Assembly (NCBI GenBank): GCA_963818925.1
Contig: CAWFTN010000001.1
Location: 1,798,001 to 1,862,000 of the forward strand
DNA: 64,000 nucleotides
Reading direction: 5' to 3'
DNA from: JAMXLG01 sp963818925
GTDB taxonomy: Bacteria > Vulcanimicrobiota > Vulcanimicrobiia > Vulcanimicrobiales > Vulcanimicrobiaceae
In this document: piece by piece, positions 15,380 through 22,984 of the stretch
How positions within the stretch are numbered: the first letter of the stretch is position 1
Layout: each line of letters begins with the position of its first letter
Translations under genes and position numbers: made by a program
The notes under the pieces: model-generated
Databases searched by the model: none
What the model saw: only the letters and a program-made list of their open reading frames with translations
Told to the model about the DNA's origin: nothing

Positions 15380-16915
15380 ATGCGCGCAAATGAAGATCTC
15401 GTCGAATATGGGATGCGTCGATGGTTCATCGTCATCGGCGTGATGTCGGCCACACTACTGCAAGTGCTCGACGCAACGATCGTCAACGTCGCGCTCCCTA
15501 CGATTCAAGGCAACATGGGAGCGAACTTCGACGAAGCCGCGTGGGTCGTGACGGGATATATCATCGCCGCCGTCATCGTCATTCCGCTCACCCCGTGGTT
15601 GCAACAGTTGATGGGCCGGCGCAACTATTACGTCACGGCGATCATCGGGTTCACGATCACGTCGGGATTGTGCGGTACGGCGACGAGCCTCGACCAGCTC
15701 GTGTTCTATCGCGTTTTGCAAGGACTGTGTGGCGGCGGATTGATCGCGACGGGACAAGCGATCATGCGCGACACGTTTCCGGCGAAACAGCTCGGACTGA
15801 GTCAGGCGCTCACGTCGCTCGGCGCCGTGGTGGGACCGTCGATCGGACCGACGCTCGGCGGATATTTGACCGACGCGCTCTCATGGAACTGGATCTTCTA
15901 CGTCAACATCGTTCCCGGCATCATCTCCGCGCTGCTCGTGGCGATGTATCTTCGCGATCCGGCGCGACGCGGACGTCCGTCGGTCGACGGCGTTGGCCTC
16001 GGACTGATGGCCATGGGTCTCGGATGCTTGCAGTACGTGCTGGATGAAGGCGAACGCTACGACTGGTTCAACGACCGCAACATCACGATCACGGCCGCGG
16101 TCGCCATCATCGGGCTCGCGACGTTTGCGTATTGGGAGTTGCGTGTCGTCAAGAATCCCATCGTCGATCTACGGATTCTGCGGCGCAACCGTACGGTCGC
16201 TGCGGGTTGCGCCCTCGCGATGCTGCTTGCGTTCTCACTCTTCGGCGGCGTCATTCTCACCCCGCAATTCCAGCAAGGACTCCTCAATTTCACCGCGACG
16301 CTTTCCGGTCTGTCGATTCTGACGCGCGCGCTCGGCATCATGGTGATGACGTTCGTCACGCTGGCTTTACTCAATCGCGCGAAGATACGGCCGCAGATTC
16401 TGCTCGGGGCCGGGTTCATCATCGTCGCGATCGCCAACGTTCTCACCGCGCAGGTGCTCACGACCGATAGCGAATTTGTAACGTTCGTCTTTCCGCTCGT
16501 ACTCGGCGGCATCGGATTCGGCATGCTGTTCGTGCCGCTCGCCGTCTCGGTATTGAGCTCCGTGCAAGGACCGGATACGCAGAAAGCGACCGCGCTTCTC
16601 AGTTTGTGTCAGCAACTCGGCGGGTCGGTGGCAACCGCGATTCTCGTCACGCTGCTCGATCGACGCGGCGCGTTCCATCTCGACAATCTTGCGGGAGCGA
16701 TTACACTTTCGCATCCGGCAGTCCAACGTGCGCTCGCGGCGCACGCGCCGTTGACGAGCGTCGCGGGAGCCGTGAACCAACAAGCGACGGCGCTCGCATT
16801 CGCCGATGCGTTTTACGTGCTCGGCGTCGTGACGTTCGTGCTCACGCCGCTTGTGGTTCTGTTACGTCCGCCCAAAGCCGCCGCGCCGCATACGGCGCCC
16901 ATCGCTGTGGAGTGA
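15380..16915 (+). CDS. DHA2-family MFS drug exporter (EmrB/QacA type)
   Basis: 511 residues with about 14 hydrophobic segments. The motifs LDATIVNVALPTIQG in TM1, GRRNYYV (motif A loop) and VVGPSIGPTLGGYL (motif C, the antiporter signature) place it in the EmrB/QacA branch of proton-driven multidrug efflux in the inner membrane. There is no EmrA-type periplasmic adaptor beside it. It is divergent from the TetR gene with the operator between them, so substrate-induced expression is likely. A paralogue lies at 45469-47028. Confidence 0.93.
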   Translation: MRANEDLVEYGMRRWFIVIGVMSATLLQVLDATIVNVALPTIQGNMGANFDEAAWVVTGYIIAAVIVIPLTPWLQQLMGRRNYYVTAIIGFTITSGLCGTATSLDQLVFYRVLQGLCGGGLIATGQAIMRDTFPAKQLGLSQALTSLGAVVGPSIGPTLGGYLTDALSWNWIFYVNIVPGIISALLVAMYLRDPARRGRPSVDGVGLGLMAMGLGCLQYVLDEGERYDWFNDRNITITAAVAIIGLATFAYWELRVVKNPIVDLRILRRNRTVAAGCALAMLLAFSLFGGVILTPQFQQGLLNFTATLSGLSILTRALGIMVMTFVTLALLNRAKIRPQILLGAGFIIVAIANVLTAQVLTTDSEFVTFVFPLVLGGIGFGMLFVPLAVSVLSSVQGPDTQKATALLSLCQQLGGSVATAILVTLLDRRGAFHLDNLAGAITLSHPAVQRALAAHAPLTSVAGAVNQQATALAFADAFYVLGVVTFVLTPLVVLLRPPKAAAPHTAPIAVE

Positions 16916-16923
16916 TTCTGGGG

Positions 16924-16929
16924 TATAGT
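16924..16929 (+). promoter_or_regulatory. Candidate -10 element (TATAGT), leaderless start
   Basis: TATAGT ends exactly 6 nt before the ATG at 16936 and no ribosome site is present, so the mRNA would start at the codon. Confidence 0.5.
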
Positions 16930-16935
16930 TGCGCC

Positions 16936-17112
16936 ATGGAACGCAAACATTCGGACATCGAGCAGATCTTCGAAGACGACGGCAACGAAGAGGCAATCAT
17001 CGACGCCGACGACACCGGGATGGTCGGAGAAGAGCGCGCGGTCTTCGAGGCCGAGATTATGCAGGCGCTCACGAACGAGGCCGATGAAGGCAGCGAGGAG
17101 ACTCCCACCTAA
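16936..17112 (+). CDS. 58-residue acidic protein upstream of the carboxyltransferase
   Basis: A strongly acidic peptide, with about a third Asp/Glu, containing IEQIFEDDGNEEAIIDADD. There is no membrane segment. It begins at an ATG 6 nt after a good -10 element and ends 11 bp before the carboxyltransferase GTG, so it is probably the first cistron of that mRNA. Its role is unknown; it could be a small partner or just a leader peptide. The clear promoter position is the best evidence that it is translated. Confidence 0.55.
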   Translation: MERKHSDIEQIFEDDGNEEAIIDADDTGMVGEERAVFEAEIMQALTNEADEGSEETPT

Positions 17113-17123
17113 CGACTTCTCCC

Positions 17124-18677
17124 GTGAGAACGCACGGGGAAAAATACGAAGAACTTGCGCGTCAACGCGAGCTCGCGCAAGCGCCGGCAGGCGCTGCGGC
17201 AGTTGATCGTCAGCACGCACGTGGCAAACGCACCGCACGCGAACGCATCGACGCACTCGTGGACGAGGGGTCGTTCACGGAGCTCGACCAGTTCGTCGTG
17301 CACCGGACTAACGCGTTCGGTTTAGAAGAGAAAGAATTTCTCGGCGACGGCGTCATCACTGGACGCGCGACGATCGACGGGCGGCAGGTCTTCCTCTTCT
17401 CCCAAGATTTTACGGTGCTGGGCGGGTCGCTTGGCGAAGCGTTTGCTGAAAAGATTTGCAAGGTCATGGATCTCGCGGTGCGGACCGGTTCGCCGATGAT
17501 CGGTATCAACGACTCCGGCGGCGCCCGCATTCAGGAGGGTGTCGTATCACTCGGAGGATACGCGGAAATCTTCTGGCGGAACGTTCAGGCGAGCGGTGTC
17601 ATCCCGCAACTGAGCCTCATCGCGGGGCCGTGCGCCGGCGGCGCGGTCTACTCTCCGGCGATTACCGACTTCATTTTGATGACCGAGCAGATATCGCAGA
17701 TGTTCATCACGGGTCCCGAAATCATCAAGACGGTTACCGGTGAAGACGTGAGCTTCGAGGAGCTCGGGGGCGCGATGACGCACGCGACGAAAAGCGGTGT
17801 CGCGCATGTCGTTGCGACCGATGAAGATGACCTGGTCGAATCGACGAAGCTGCTGCTCTCGTACATGCCGCAGAATAATCTGGAGGATGCGCCGCGCTTC
17901 GCAAGCGAGGACGATCCGCAACGCAAAACGCCCAAACTCGACGACCTCGTCCCCGATTCGCCGAACAAACCGTACGATATGCACGAAGTCATCGAGAGCG
18001 TTCTCGATTTCGGCGACTTCTTCGAGATTCAGCCGCACTACGCGCAGAACATCATCTGCGGCTTCGGACGCGTTGCCGGGCGCAGCATCGGCATCGTTGC
18101 GAACCAGCCGAACGTTCTCGCAGGCGTCCTCGACATCAAGTCCTCGATCAAAGCTGCGCGTTTCGTGCGGTTTTGCGATGCGTTCAACATTCCGTTGATC
18201 ACCTTCGTCGACGTTCCCGGTTTCTTGCCGGGGACGGATCAAGAGTACGGCGGCATCATTCTGCACGGCGCCAAACTGCTCTACGCGTTCGCCGAAGCGA
18301 CCGTACCGAAAATTACCGTCATCACGCGCAAAGCCTACGGCGGCGCGTACGATGTTATGGCATCGAAACACATTCGCGCGGATATCAATCTCGCGTGGCC
18401 CACGGCCGAAATCGCCGTCATGGGTGCCGAAGGAGCGGTGAAGGTAATCAATCGTCGCGAGATCGCCGCTGCCGACGACAAAGACGCGAAGACGAAAGAA
18501 CTGATCGACGAGTACACCGAGCGGTTTGCCAATCCGTACATTGCCGCGCGACGCGGCTACGTCGACGACGTCATCGAAGCGCATCGCACGCGCGGTGCAA
18601 TTGCGACCGCGCTCGACATGCTCGAAAACAAGCGTGTCGACCGGCCGAAACGCAAACACGGCAATATCCCACTATAG
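17124..18677 (+). CDS. pccB: Acyl-CoA (propionyl/methylmalonyl-type) carboxylase, carboxyltransferase beta subunit
   Basis: 517 residues, the usual PccB/MmdA length, with two crotonase-like halves (about 1-260 and 270-517). The GIDSGGARIQEG-like motif reads INDSGGARIQEG. Oxyanion-hole glycines lie in AGPCAGGAVYSPA and in KAYGGAYDVM, and FVDVPGFLPGTDQEYGG is classical. The enzyme transfers CO2 from carboxybiotin to propionyl- or acetyl-CoA. The partner biotin carboxylase/BCCP and an epsilon-like peptide lie at 20.4-22.3 kb, and mutase and epimerase follow at 23-25 kb. Propionyl-CoA is therefore the likely substrate. The start is GTG 17124. Confidence 0.92.
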   Translation: MRTHGEKYEELARQRELAQAPAGAAAVDRQHARGKRTARERIDALVDEGSFTELDQFVVHRTNAFGLEEKEFLGDGVITGRATIDGRQVFLFSQDFTVLGGSLGEAFAEKICKVMDLAVRTGSPMIGINDSGGARIQEGVVSLGGYAEIFWRNVQASGVIPQLSLIAGPCAGGAVYSPAITDFILMTEQISQMFITGPEIIKTVTGEDVSFEELGGAMTHATKSGVAHVVATDEDDLVESTKLLLSYMPQNNLEDAPRFASEDDPQRKTPKLDDLVPDSPNKPYDMHEVIESVLDFGDFFEIQPHYAQNIICGFGRVAGRSIGIVANQPNVLAGVLDIKSSIKAARFVRFCDAFNIPLITFVDVPGFLPGTDQEYGGIILHGAKLLYAFAEATVPKITVITRKAYGGAYDVMASKHIRADINLAWPTAEIAVMGAEGAVKVINRREIAAADDKDAKTKELIDEYTERFANPYIAARRGYVDDVIEAHRTRGAIATALDMLENKRVDRPKRKHGNIPL

Positions 18678-18682
18678 AAACA

Positions 18683-18709
18683 CCCTGCTGCAAAGCTCGC
18701 GCAGCAGGG
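18683..18709. terminator. Intergenic hairpin between convergent genes
   Basis: CCCTGCTGC (18683-18691) and GCAGCAGGG (18701-18709) form a perfect 9-bp stem six bases after the carboxyltransferase stop. The T-tract is weak. It may serve both the carboxyltransferase and the convergent gene at 18732. Confidence 0.6.
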
Positions 18710-18731
18710 CGTTGATTGAATGATAGCGGTC

Positions 18732-19271
18732 TTAGCGCTCGACGGTCACGCGTGACGCGACGAACGTTCCGTTGGAATCGAAGTGTCCCGCGACTTCGAC
18801 GGTCTGGCCGCGCTCAAAGCCGCTTTCGTTCGTGTAGACCCAGGTGTCACGGCGAGCCGTTGCATGAACGAGGATACGGCCCTGCGCAACCCGATCGATA
18901 CGCCCGTAGATGATCTTTTCCGCGGCGTACCGGTATTGCGCCGGATACGTCGCCGCGGACGATGAGATCGTCACTTCCTCAGAAATGAAGTCGCGCGATC
19001 CTGGCGGTAGACAGCCCCATACGCCGGCATACACACCGGGTCGCAGCCTGATGCCCCCGACGTTGCGCACGTCCTGATCCGGCATGTAAACGTTAACGTC
19101 TCCGGCCGGTGCATTAGTGCGAACAGTGAATCCACCGCTTCGAACGGCGATAACCGTTCCGAAAATGCTTTGCGGATGCACGCCGACACAACGCGCGGCA
19201 GCATTTGCGGTCTTCGGTGCAAAGCTGGCCGCAAGCAGCGCGGCGCTTAGAAGTGCAACTGTACGTTTCAT
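18732..19271 (-). CDS. Exported OB-fold-like protein (DUF5666-type)
   Basis: 179 residues with a clear signal peptide (about 1-24, ending NAA). The mature part is beta-rich with two repeated strands-and-turn units: FGTVIAVRSGGFTVRT near 37-52, and a second with IIYGRIDRVAQGRILV. This pattern resembles the OB-type domains in the proteins at 35079 and in the N-terminal part of the lipoprotein at 49148. Cys28 and Cys88 could form a disulfide. The function is unknown. The start is supported by TACGTT 8 nt upstream. Confidence 0.7.
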   Translation of the reverse strand: MKRTVALLSAALLAASFAPKTANAAARCVGVHPQSIFGTVIAVRSGGFTVRTNAPAGDVNVYMPDQDVRNVGGIRLRPGVYAGVWGCLPPGSRDFISEEVTISSSAATYPAQYRYAAEKIIYGRIDRVAQGRILVHATARRDTWVYTNESGFERGQTVEVAGHFDSNGTFVASRVTVER

Positions 19272-19279
19272 ACCAGAGG

Positions 19280-19285
19280 AACGTA
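19280..19285 (-). promoter_or_regulatory. Candidate -10 element (TACGTT), leaderless start
   Basis: On the minus strand TACGTT ends 8 nt before the ATG at 19271, and no convincing ribosome site intervenes. Confidence 0.4.
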
Positions 19286-19291
19286 CCCACG

Positions 19292-19576
19292 CTATAAAAG
19301 GTCGCGCAGAACCTCATGGCGCTTGGTCGGTTTCATTTCAAGAATCTGATATTCCGAGACACCTTCGCGCACGAACGGATCCTCTGCGAGGATCGCTTCA
19401 ACGTCTTCGCGTTGCATGGGCATCGTCACGATGATTCCGCCGGTTCGCGGTACGAACGGTCCCGAAACAAGAAACCGTCCCGCGGCATACTGACGATCGA
19501 GAAATTCGCGGTGCGCCGGAAGCCAGAGGTCCACCTCTTCGGGCGGCTTCAGATAGCGCGAGATCAAAAGAAACAC
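19292..19576 (-). CDS. YciI-family protein
   Basis: 94 residues, a ferredoxin-like alpha/beta fold. It has the N-terminal HREFLDRQYAAGRFLVSGPFVPRTGG run that marks YciI proteins, and the acidic DPF segment near residue 67. Members are small dimeric enzymes or accessory proteins with a conserved His/Asp pair; most have no assigned reaction. It begins at GTG 19576 and is divergent from fabI. The 20 bp to the exported protein gene downstream suggests the two may be co-transcribed. Confidence 0.8.
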   Translation of the reverse strand: MFLLISRYLKPPEEVDLWLPAHREFLDRQYAAGRFLVSGPFVPRTGGIIVTMPMQREDVEAILAEDPFVREGVSEYQILEMKPTKRHEVLRDLL

Positions 19577-19631
19577 AATGCCGTCCTACGCCGAGAAGGG
19601 CGGCGCACCTTGCGATGGTATCTAGGCATTC

Positions 19632-20423
19632 GTGAAGCTGCTTGAAGGAAAGCGCGTCCTGATTACGGGCGTTGCCAATCGCTGGTCGATCTCGACCGGC
19701 ATCGCGCACAAAATGCACGAGCACGGCGCGTCGCTCGCGTTTACGTATCAGGGTGAACGCGTCAAGGACGAAGTCGAAAAGCTCGCTGCCGAACTCGGCG
19801 GCGGCCCGGTCATCGAATGCGACGTCTCGAAAGACGAATCGCTACAAACAATGCGCAACGAGCTCGCATCGTCGTTCGGCCGGATCGACGGACTCGTGCA
19901 CTCCATCGCCTTCGCCGACAAGAACGACTTGCGCGGTACCGTGTACGACACAACGCGCGGCGGATTCTCGCTCTCGCTCGACGTGTCGGCCTATTCGCTC
20001 ATCGCGCTCGTGTCGACGCTTCGCGACGACATCAACGACAACGGCTCGATCATGGCGCTGACGTATCTGGGCGCGACCGCGATCGTTCCGAACTACAACT
20101 TGATGGGCATTGCGAAAGCGGCGCTCGAGTCGTCGATGCGTTATCTCGCCTACGATCTTGGAAATCGCGGCATCCGTGTCAACGCGATCTCGGCCGGTCC
20201 CATCAAAACCGCGAGCATGCGCCAGGTTTCCGGTGCGACGAAAATGCTCGACGTCGTTCCGCAAGTCGCGCCGCTTCGGCGCAACGTTACCGCCGATGAC
20301 GTCGGCAACACCGCGGTGTACCTCACTTCCGACCTCTCGTCCGCCATCACCGCAGACGTGCACTTCGTCGATGCGGGCTATCATGCGGTGGGCATGATTC
20401 CACCCGATTTCACGCTGAAATGA
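19632..20423 (+). CDS. fabI: Enoyl-[acyl-carrier-protein] reductase (NADH)
   Basis: 263 residues, atypical short-chain dehydrogenase. FabI reduces trans-2-enoyl-ACP in the last step of each fatty-acid elongation round. The active-site Tyr145, Tyr155 and Lys162 (Y-x6-K) and the N-terminal ITGVANRWSISTGIA nucleotide loop are all FabI-type. The start is GTG 19632, with a TATCTA 7 nt before it. The stop overlaps the ATG of the small carboxylase subunit (ATGA), so fatty-acid synthesis and acyl-CoA carboxylation share a transcript. Confidence 0.94.
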   Translation: MKLLEGKRVLITGVANRWSISTGIAHKMHEHGASLAFTYQGERVKDEVEKLAAELGGGPVIECDVSKDESLQTMRNELASSFGRIDGLVHSIAFADKNDLRGTVYDTTRGGFSLSLDVSAYSLIALVSTLRDDINDNGSIMALTYLGATAIVPNYNLMGIAKAALESSMRYLAYDLGNRGIRVNAISAGPIKTASMRQVSGATKMLDVVPQVAPLRRNVTADDVGNTAVYLTSDLSSAITADVHFVDAGYHAVGMIPPDFTLK

Positions 20424-20572
20424 GCGAAGACGAGTTGGCCGCGCTCGTCGTAGCGCTCGAGATCGTCACGCCGGCTCCGGCGGCGCAAACCGAGCAATCG
20501 CAGGTGTCACGCTGGAAGCTCGCCGCCCGAATGCCGGAGCTAGGAATGGAAGACTTGCGTGCCCTTCACTAA
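20420..20572 (+). CDS. Acyl-CoA carboxylase epsilon-like small subunit
   Basis: A 50-residue ORF with ATG at 20420 inside the fabI stop (ATGA). Its last bases overlap the GTG of the biotin carboxylase gene, so it is coupled on both sides. It has the pattern of actinobacterial-type epsilon peptides: an N-terminal EDELAALVVALEIV helix, a variable Pro/Ala/Gln linker and a C-terminal SRWKLAARM box. Such peptides strengthen the alpha-beta interaction of acyl-CoA carboxylases. The assignment rests on pattern and position; the sequence is too short to be decisive. Confidence 0.6.
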   Translation: MSEDELAALVVALEIVTPAPAAQTEQSQVSRWKLAARMPELGMEDLRALH

Positions 20573-22322
20573 GATTCTCATCGCCAATCGCGGCGAGATC
20601 GCCGTGCGGATTATTCGAACCGCTCGTGAAATGGGCATCGCAACCGTTGCCGTCTATTCCGAAGCCGATCGTGACGCCATGCACGTGCGGATGGCCGACG
20701 AGGCGTATCTCGTCGGACCGCCGGCGCCGTCGCAGAGCTATCTCAACATCGACGTAATTCTGAATGTCGCCGCACGCTCCGGAGCGCAAGGGATTCATCC
20801 CGGATATGGATTCCTCGCAGAGAACGCGGCGTTTGCGCGCCGTGTCGTGGCGGCCGGTCTCGTGTGGATCGGACCGCACGCCGATGCAATCGACGCAATG
20901 GGTGACAAGCTGCGCGCGCGCCAAGCGATGCAACAAGCGAACGTCCCATTTGTGCCCGGCGGCACGGAAGCGATTCCCGACGTTGCGGGCGCGAAGCGCG
21001 CGGCGGAACAATTCGGTTTACCACTCGCGCTCAAAGCGTCGGGCGGCGGCGGCGGCAAAGGCTTGAAAATTGCACGGACGCTGGACGAGATCGAATCCGC
21101 GTTTACGACCGCACAGCGCGAAGCGGAGGCCTATTTCAAGAATGGCACGATCTACGCCGAACGGTACCTTGAGAATCCCAAACACGTCGAGTTGCAGATT
21201 CTCGCCGACAAGCACGGCACTGTGGTGCACGTCGGCGAACGCGACTGTTCGCTCCAGCGCCGTCACCAAAAACTGTGGGAAGAAACGCCGGCACAAATTC
21301 CATTGAAAGTACGGCGCGCGATGCGCGAAGCTGGCGTGCGCGCCGCGCAAGCGATCGGCTACGACTCCGTCGGAACGATCGAATGCCTCGTTTCGGGCGA
21401 CGAGTTTTTCTTTCTCGAGATGAACACGCGCATTCAAGTCGAGCATACGGTGAGCGAAATGATCTCCGGCATCGATTTGGTGCGCGAACAAATACGCGTT
21501 GCGGGCGGCGAGAAGCTCGGCTTCGCGCAAGAGGACATCACGTTGCGCGGTTTCGCGATCGAAGGCCGCGTAAACGCCGAAGATCCCGCGGCGAATTTCC
21601 GTCCCGCTCCCGGCACGATCACGTCGTATCGCGAGCCGGGTGGTCTCGGCGTTCGCGTCGACAGCGCCGCGTACCCCGGCTATACGATCTCGCCCGACTA
21701 CGACTCAATGATTGCAAAATTGATCGTCTGGGCGCCGACGCGCGGACAGGCGATTGCGCGACTGCGGCGCGCGATCGACGAATATGTCATCGAAGGCGTC
21801 CCTACGACGCTTCCGCTGCTTCGCGCGCTCTGCGACTACCCGCCGGTCCTCGACGCGACCTACGGCACGGCCACGCTCGAGCCGTTTGCCGCCACGCATT
21901 TTGCAGGCAAGACGAACGGCGAAGTTCACGCAGCGCCGGCGGAACAACCGGAAGCGCCGCCGGTGATTCGCGTCGAGATCAATGACCGGATGTATCGCGT
22001 GCGTCTGCTCGACGTACCGAACGGACGTACCGCGGCAGCATCATCGTCTACGGTCGCAAAGGGCGCGCCGCGTCGCGCGGCCTCGAAGAAAGCCTCGGCA
22101 GCATCGCACGGTGACGACATCATCTCGCCGATGCACGGCGTCGTGGTCGAAATCAAAGTGAAGCCCGGCGACGCCATCGAGGAGCGCCAAGTCGTAGCCG
22201 TGGTCGAAGCGATGAAGATGATGAATGAAATTCGCGCGCACCGCGCGGGAACCGTCGCAGCGGTGCATGCAAAAGCCGGCGCAACGGTCGAAGCCAATTC
22301 TCGACTTGTTTCACTAGCGTAA
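20559..22322 (+). CDS. pccA: Acetyl/propionyl-CoA carboxylase alpha subunit (biotin carboxylase + BCCP)
   Basis: 587 residues. The biotin carboxylase part (about 1-445) starts ILIANRGEIAVRI and holds the ATP-grasp loop GGGGGKG (near 164-170) and the FLEMNTRIQVEH active-site segment. A linker follows, then a BCCP domain whose biotinyl lysine is Lys553 in EAMKM. It carboxylates its own biotin with ATP and bicarbonate for transfer by the beta subunit at 17.1 kb. The GTG start at 20559 overlaps the epsilon-like ORF. The chain lacks a long BT domain, as in actinobacterial AccA-type subunits. Confidence 0.93.
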   Translation: MPFTKILIANRGEIAVRIIRTAREMGIATVAVYSEADRDAMHVRMADEAYLVGPPAPSQSYLNIDVILNVAARSGAQGIHPGYGFLAENAAFARRVVAAGLVWIGPHADAIDAMGDKLRARQAMQQANVPFVPGGTEAIPDVAGAKRAAEQFGLPLALKASGGGGGKGLKIARTLDEIESAFTTAQREAEAYFKNGTIYAERYLENPKHVELQILADKHGTVVHVGERDCSLQRRHQKLWEETPAQIPLKVRRAMREAGVRAAQAIGYDSVGTIECLVSGDEFFFLEMNTRIQVEHTVSEMISGIDLVREQIRVAGGEKLGFAQEDITLRGFAIEGRVNAEDPAANFRPAPGTITSYREPGGLGVRVDSAAYPGYTISPDYDSMIAKLIVWAPTRGQAIARLRRAIDEYVIEGVPTTLPLLRALCDYPPVLDATYGTATLEPFAATHFAGKTNGEVHAAPAEQPEAPPVIRVEINDRMYRVRLLDVPNGRTAAASSSTVAKGAPRRAASKKASAASHGDDIISPMHGVVVEIKVKPGDAIEERQVVAVVEAMKMMNEIRAHRAGTVAAVHAKAGATVEANSRLVSLA

Positions 22323-22342
22323 CGGCCACACGGACGGCAATG

Positions 22343-22933
22343 CTAGAGTAGTGGAACGTTCGGTGCCGCCTCGCGCGGCACCACGCCCGTCAATCGTGGA
22401 TCGTCGCACACTTCGACTTGCCGCTTGAACGACACGAAGCCCGAACGAACGTAGAAATCGACGGCGCTCGGATGATCGAGCGTACACGTGTGCACCCACA
22501 GCCGGCGGATCGGGTGCGACCACGCGAGATCGAGCGTTCGATTCATCAGCCAACGACCGGTGCCGGTACCGATCATCTTCTCGGTCAGCGCGAAATACGT
22601 GATCTCCGCCTCGTCCGCCGTCCGGAAGTCGAGTTCCAACATTCCCTCCGCGATGCCGTCGACATCGACGGCGTAGACCTCGACATTCGAGTCATGTACG
22701 ATGGCGTGCAACTCATCATCGGTCATCACGAGACGCGAATACCACAAGTAGTCATCGCCGATTTTGTGAAAGAGCGCGCGATACTCATCGAGCTGCGGGT
22801 GCACCATACGGCGCAACGTTGCTTTGACGGGCGGCTCGGGCCGGCGCGGCGGCTTGGCAAACATTTCCAAGTGCGTAACAACGTTTGCCAACTTACCGGG
22901 CGCCAAGTCCAAATAGCCGTCTGATAGGATCAT
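22343..22933 (-). CDS. GNAT-family N-acetyltransferase
   Basis: 196 residues. The C-terminal half (about 60-185) is a GNAT fold, with an acceptor-side strand YAVDVDGIAEGMLELDFR, then EKMIGTGTGRWLMNRTL as the acetyl-CoA pyrophosphate loop, and YVRSGF near the end. The substrate is unknown. The ATG at 22933 has a GGAG ribosome site about 9 nt upstream; the 237-residue reading adds an unlikely Arg-rich N-terminus. It is convergent with pccA and divergent from the mutase. Confidence 0.85.
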   Translation of the reverse strand: MILSDGYLDLAPGKLANVVTHLEMFAKPPRRPEPPVKATLRRMVHPQLDEYRALFHKIGDDYLWYSRLVMTDDELHAIVHDSNVEVYAVDVDGIAEGMLELDFRTADEAEITYFALTEKMIGTGTGRWLMNRTLDLAWSHPIRRLWVHTCTLDHPSAVDFYVRSGFVSFKRQVEVCDDPRLTGVVPREAAPNVPLL

Positions 22934-22984
22934 GCGCCGTACTCCGTGGTGGATGAAGGCCCTCCTGCCACGAATCGTTCTCCT

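Noticed and set aside
17547..18659. 370-residue minus-strand frame opposite the carboxyltransferase
   Set aside because: Shadow frame; composition dominated by Arg, Asp and Val as expected for antisense.
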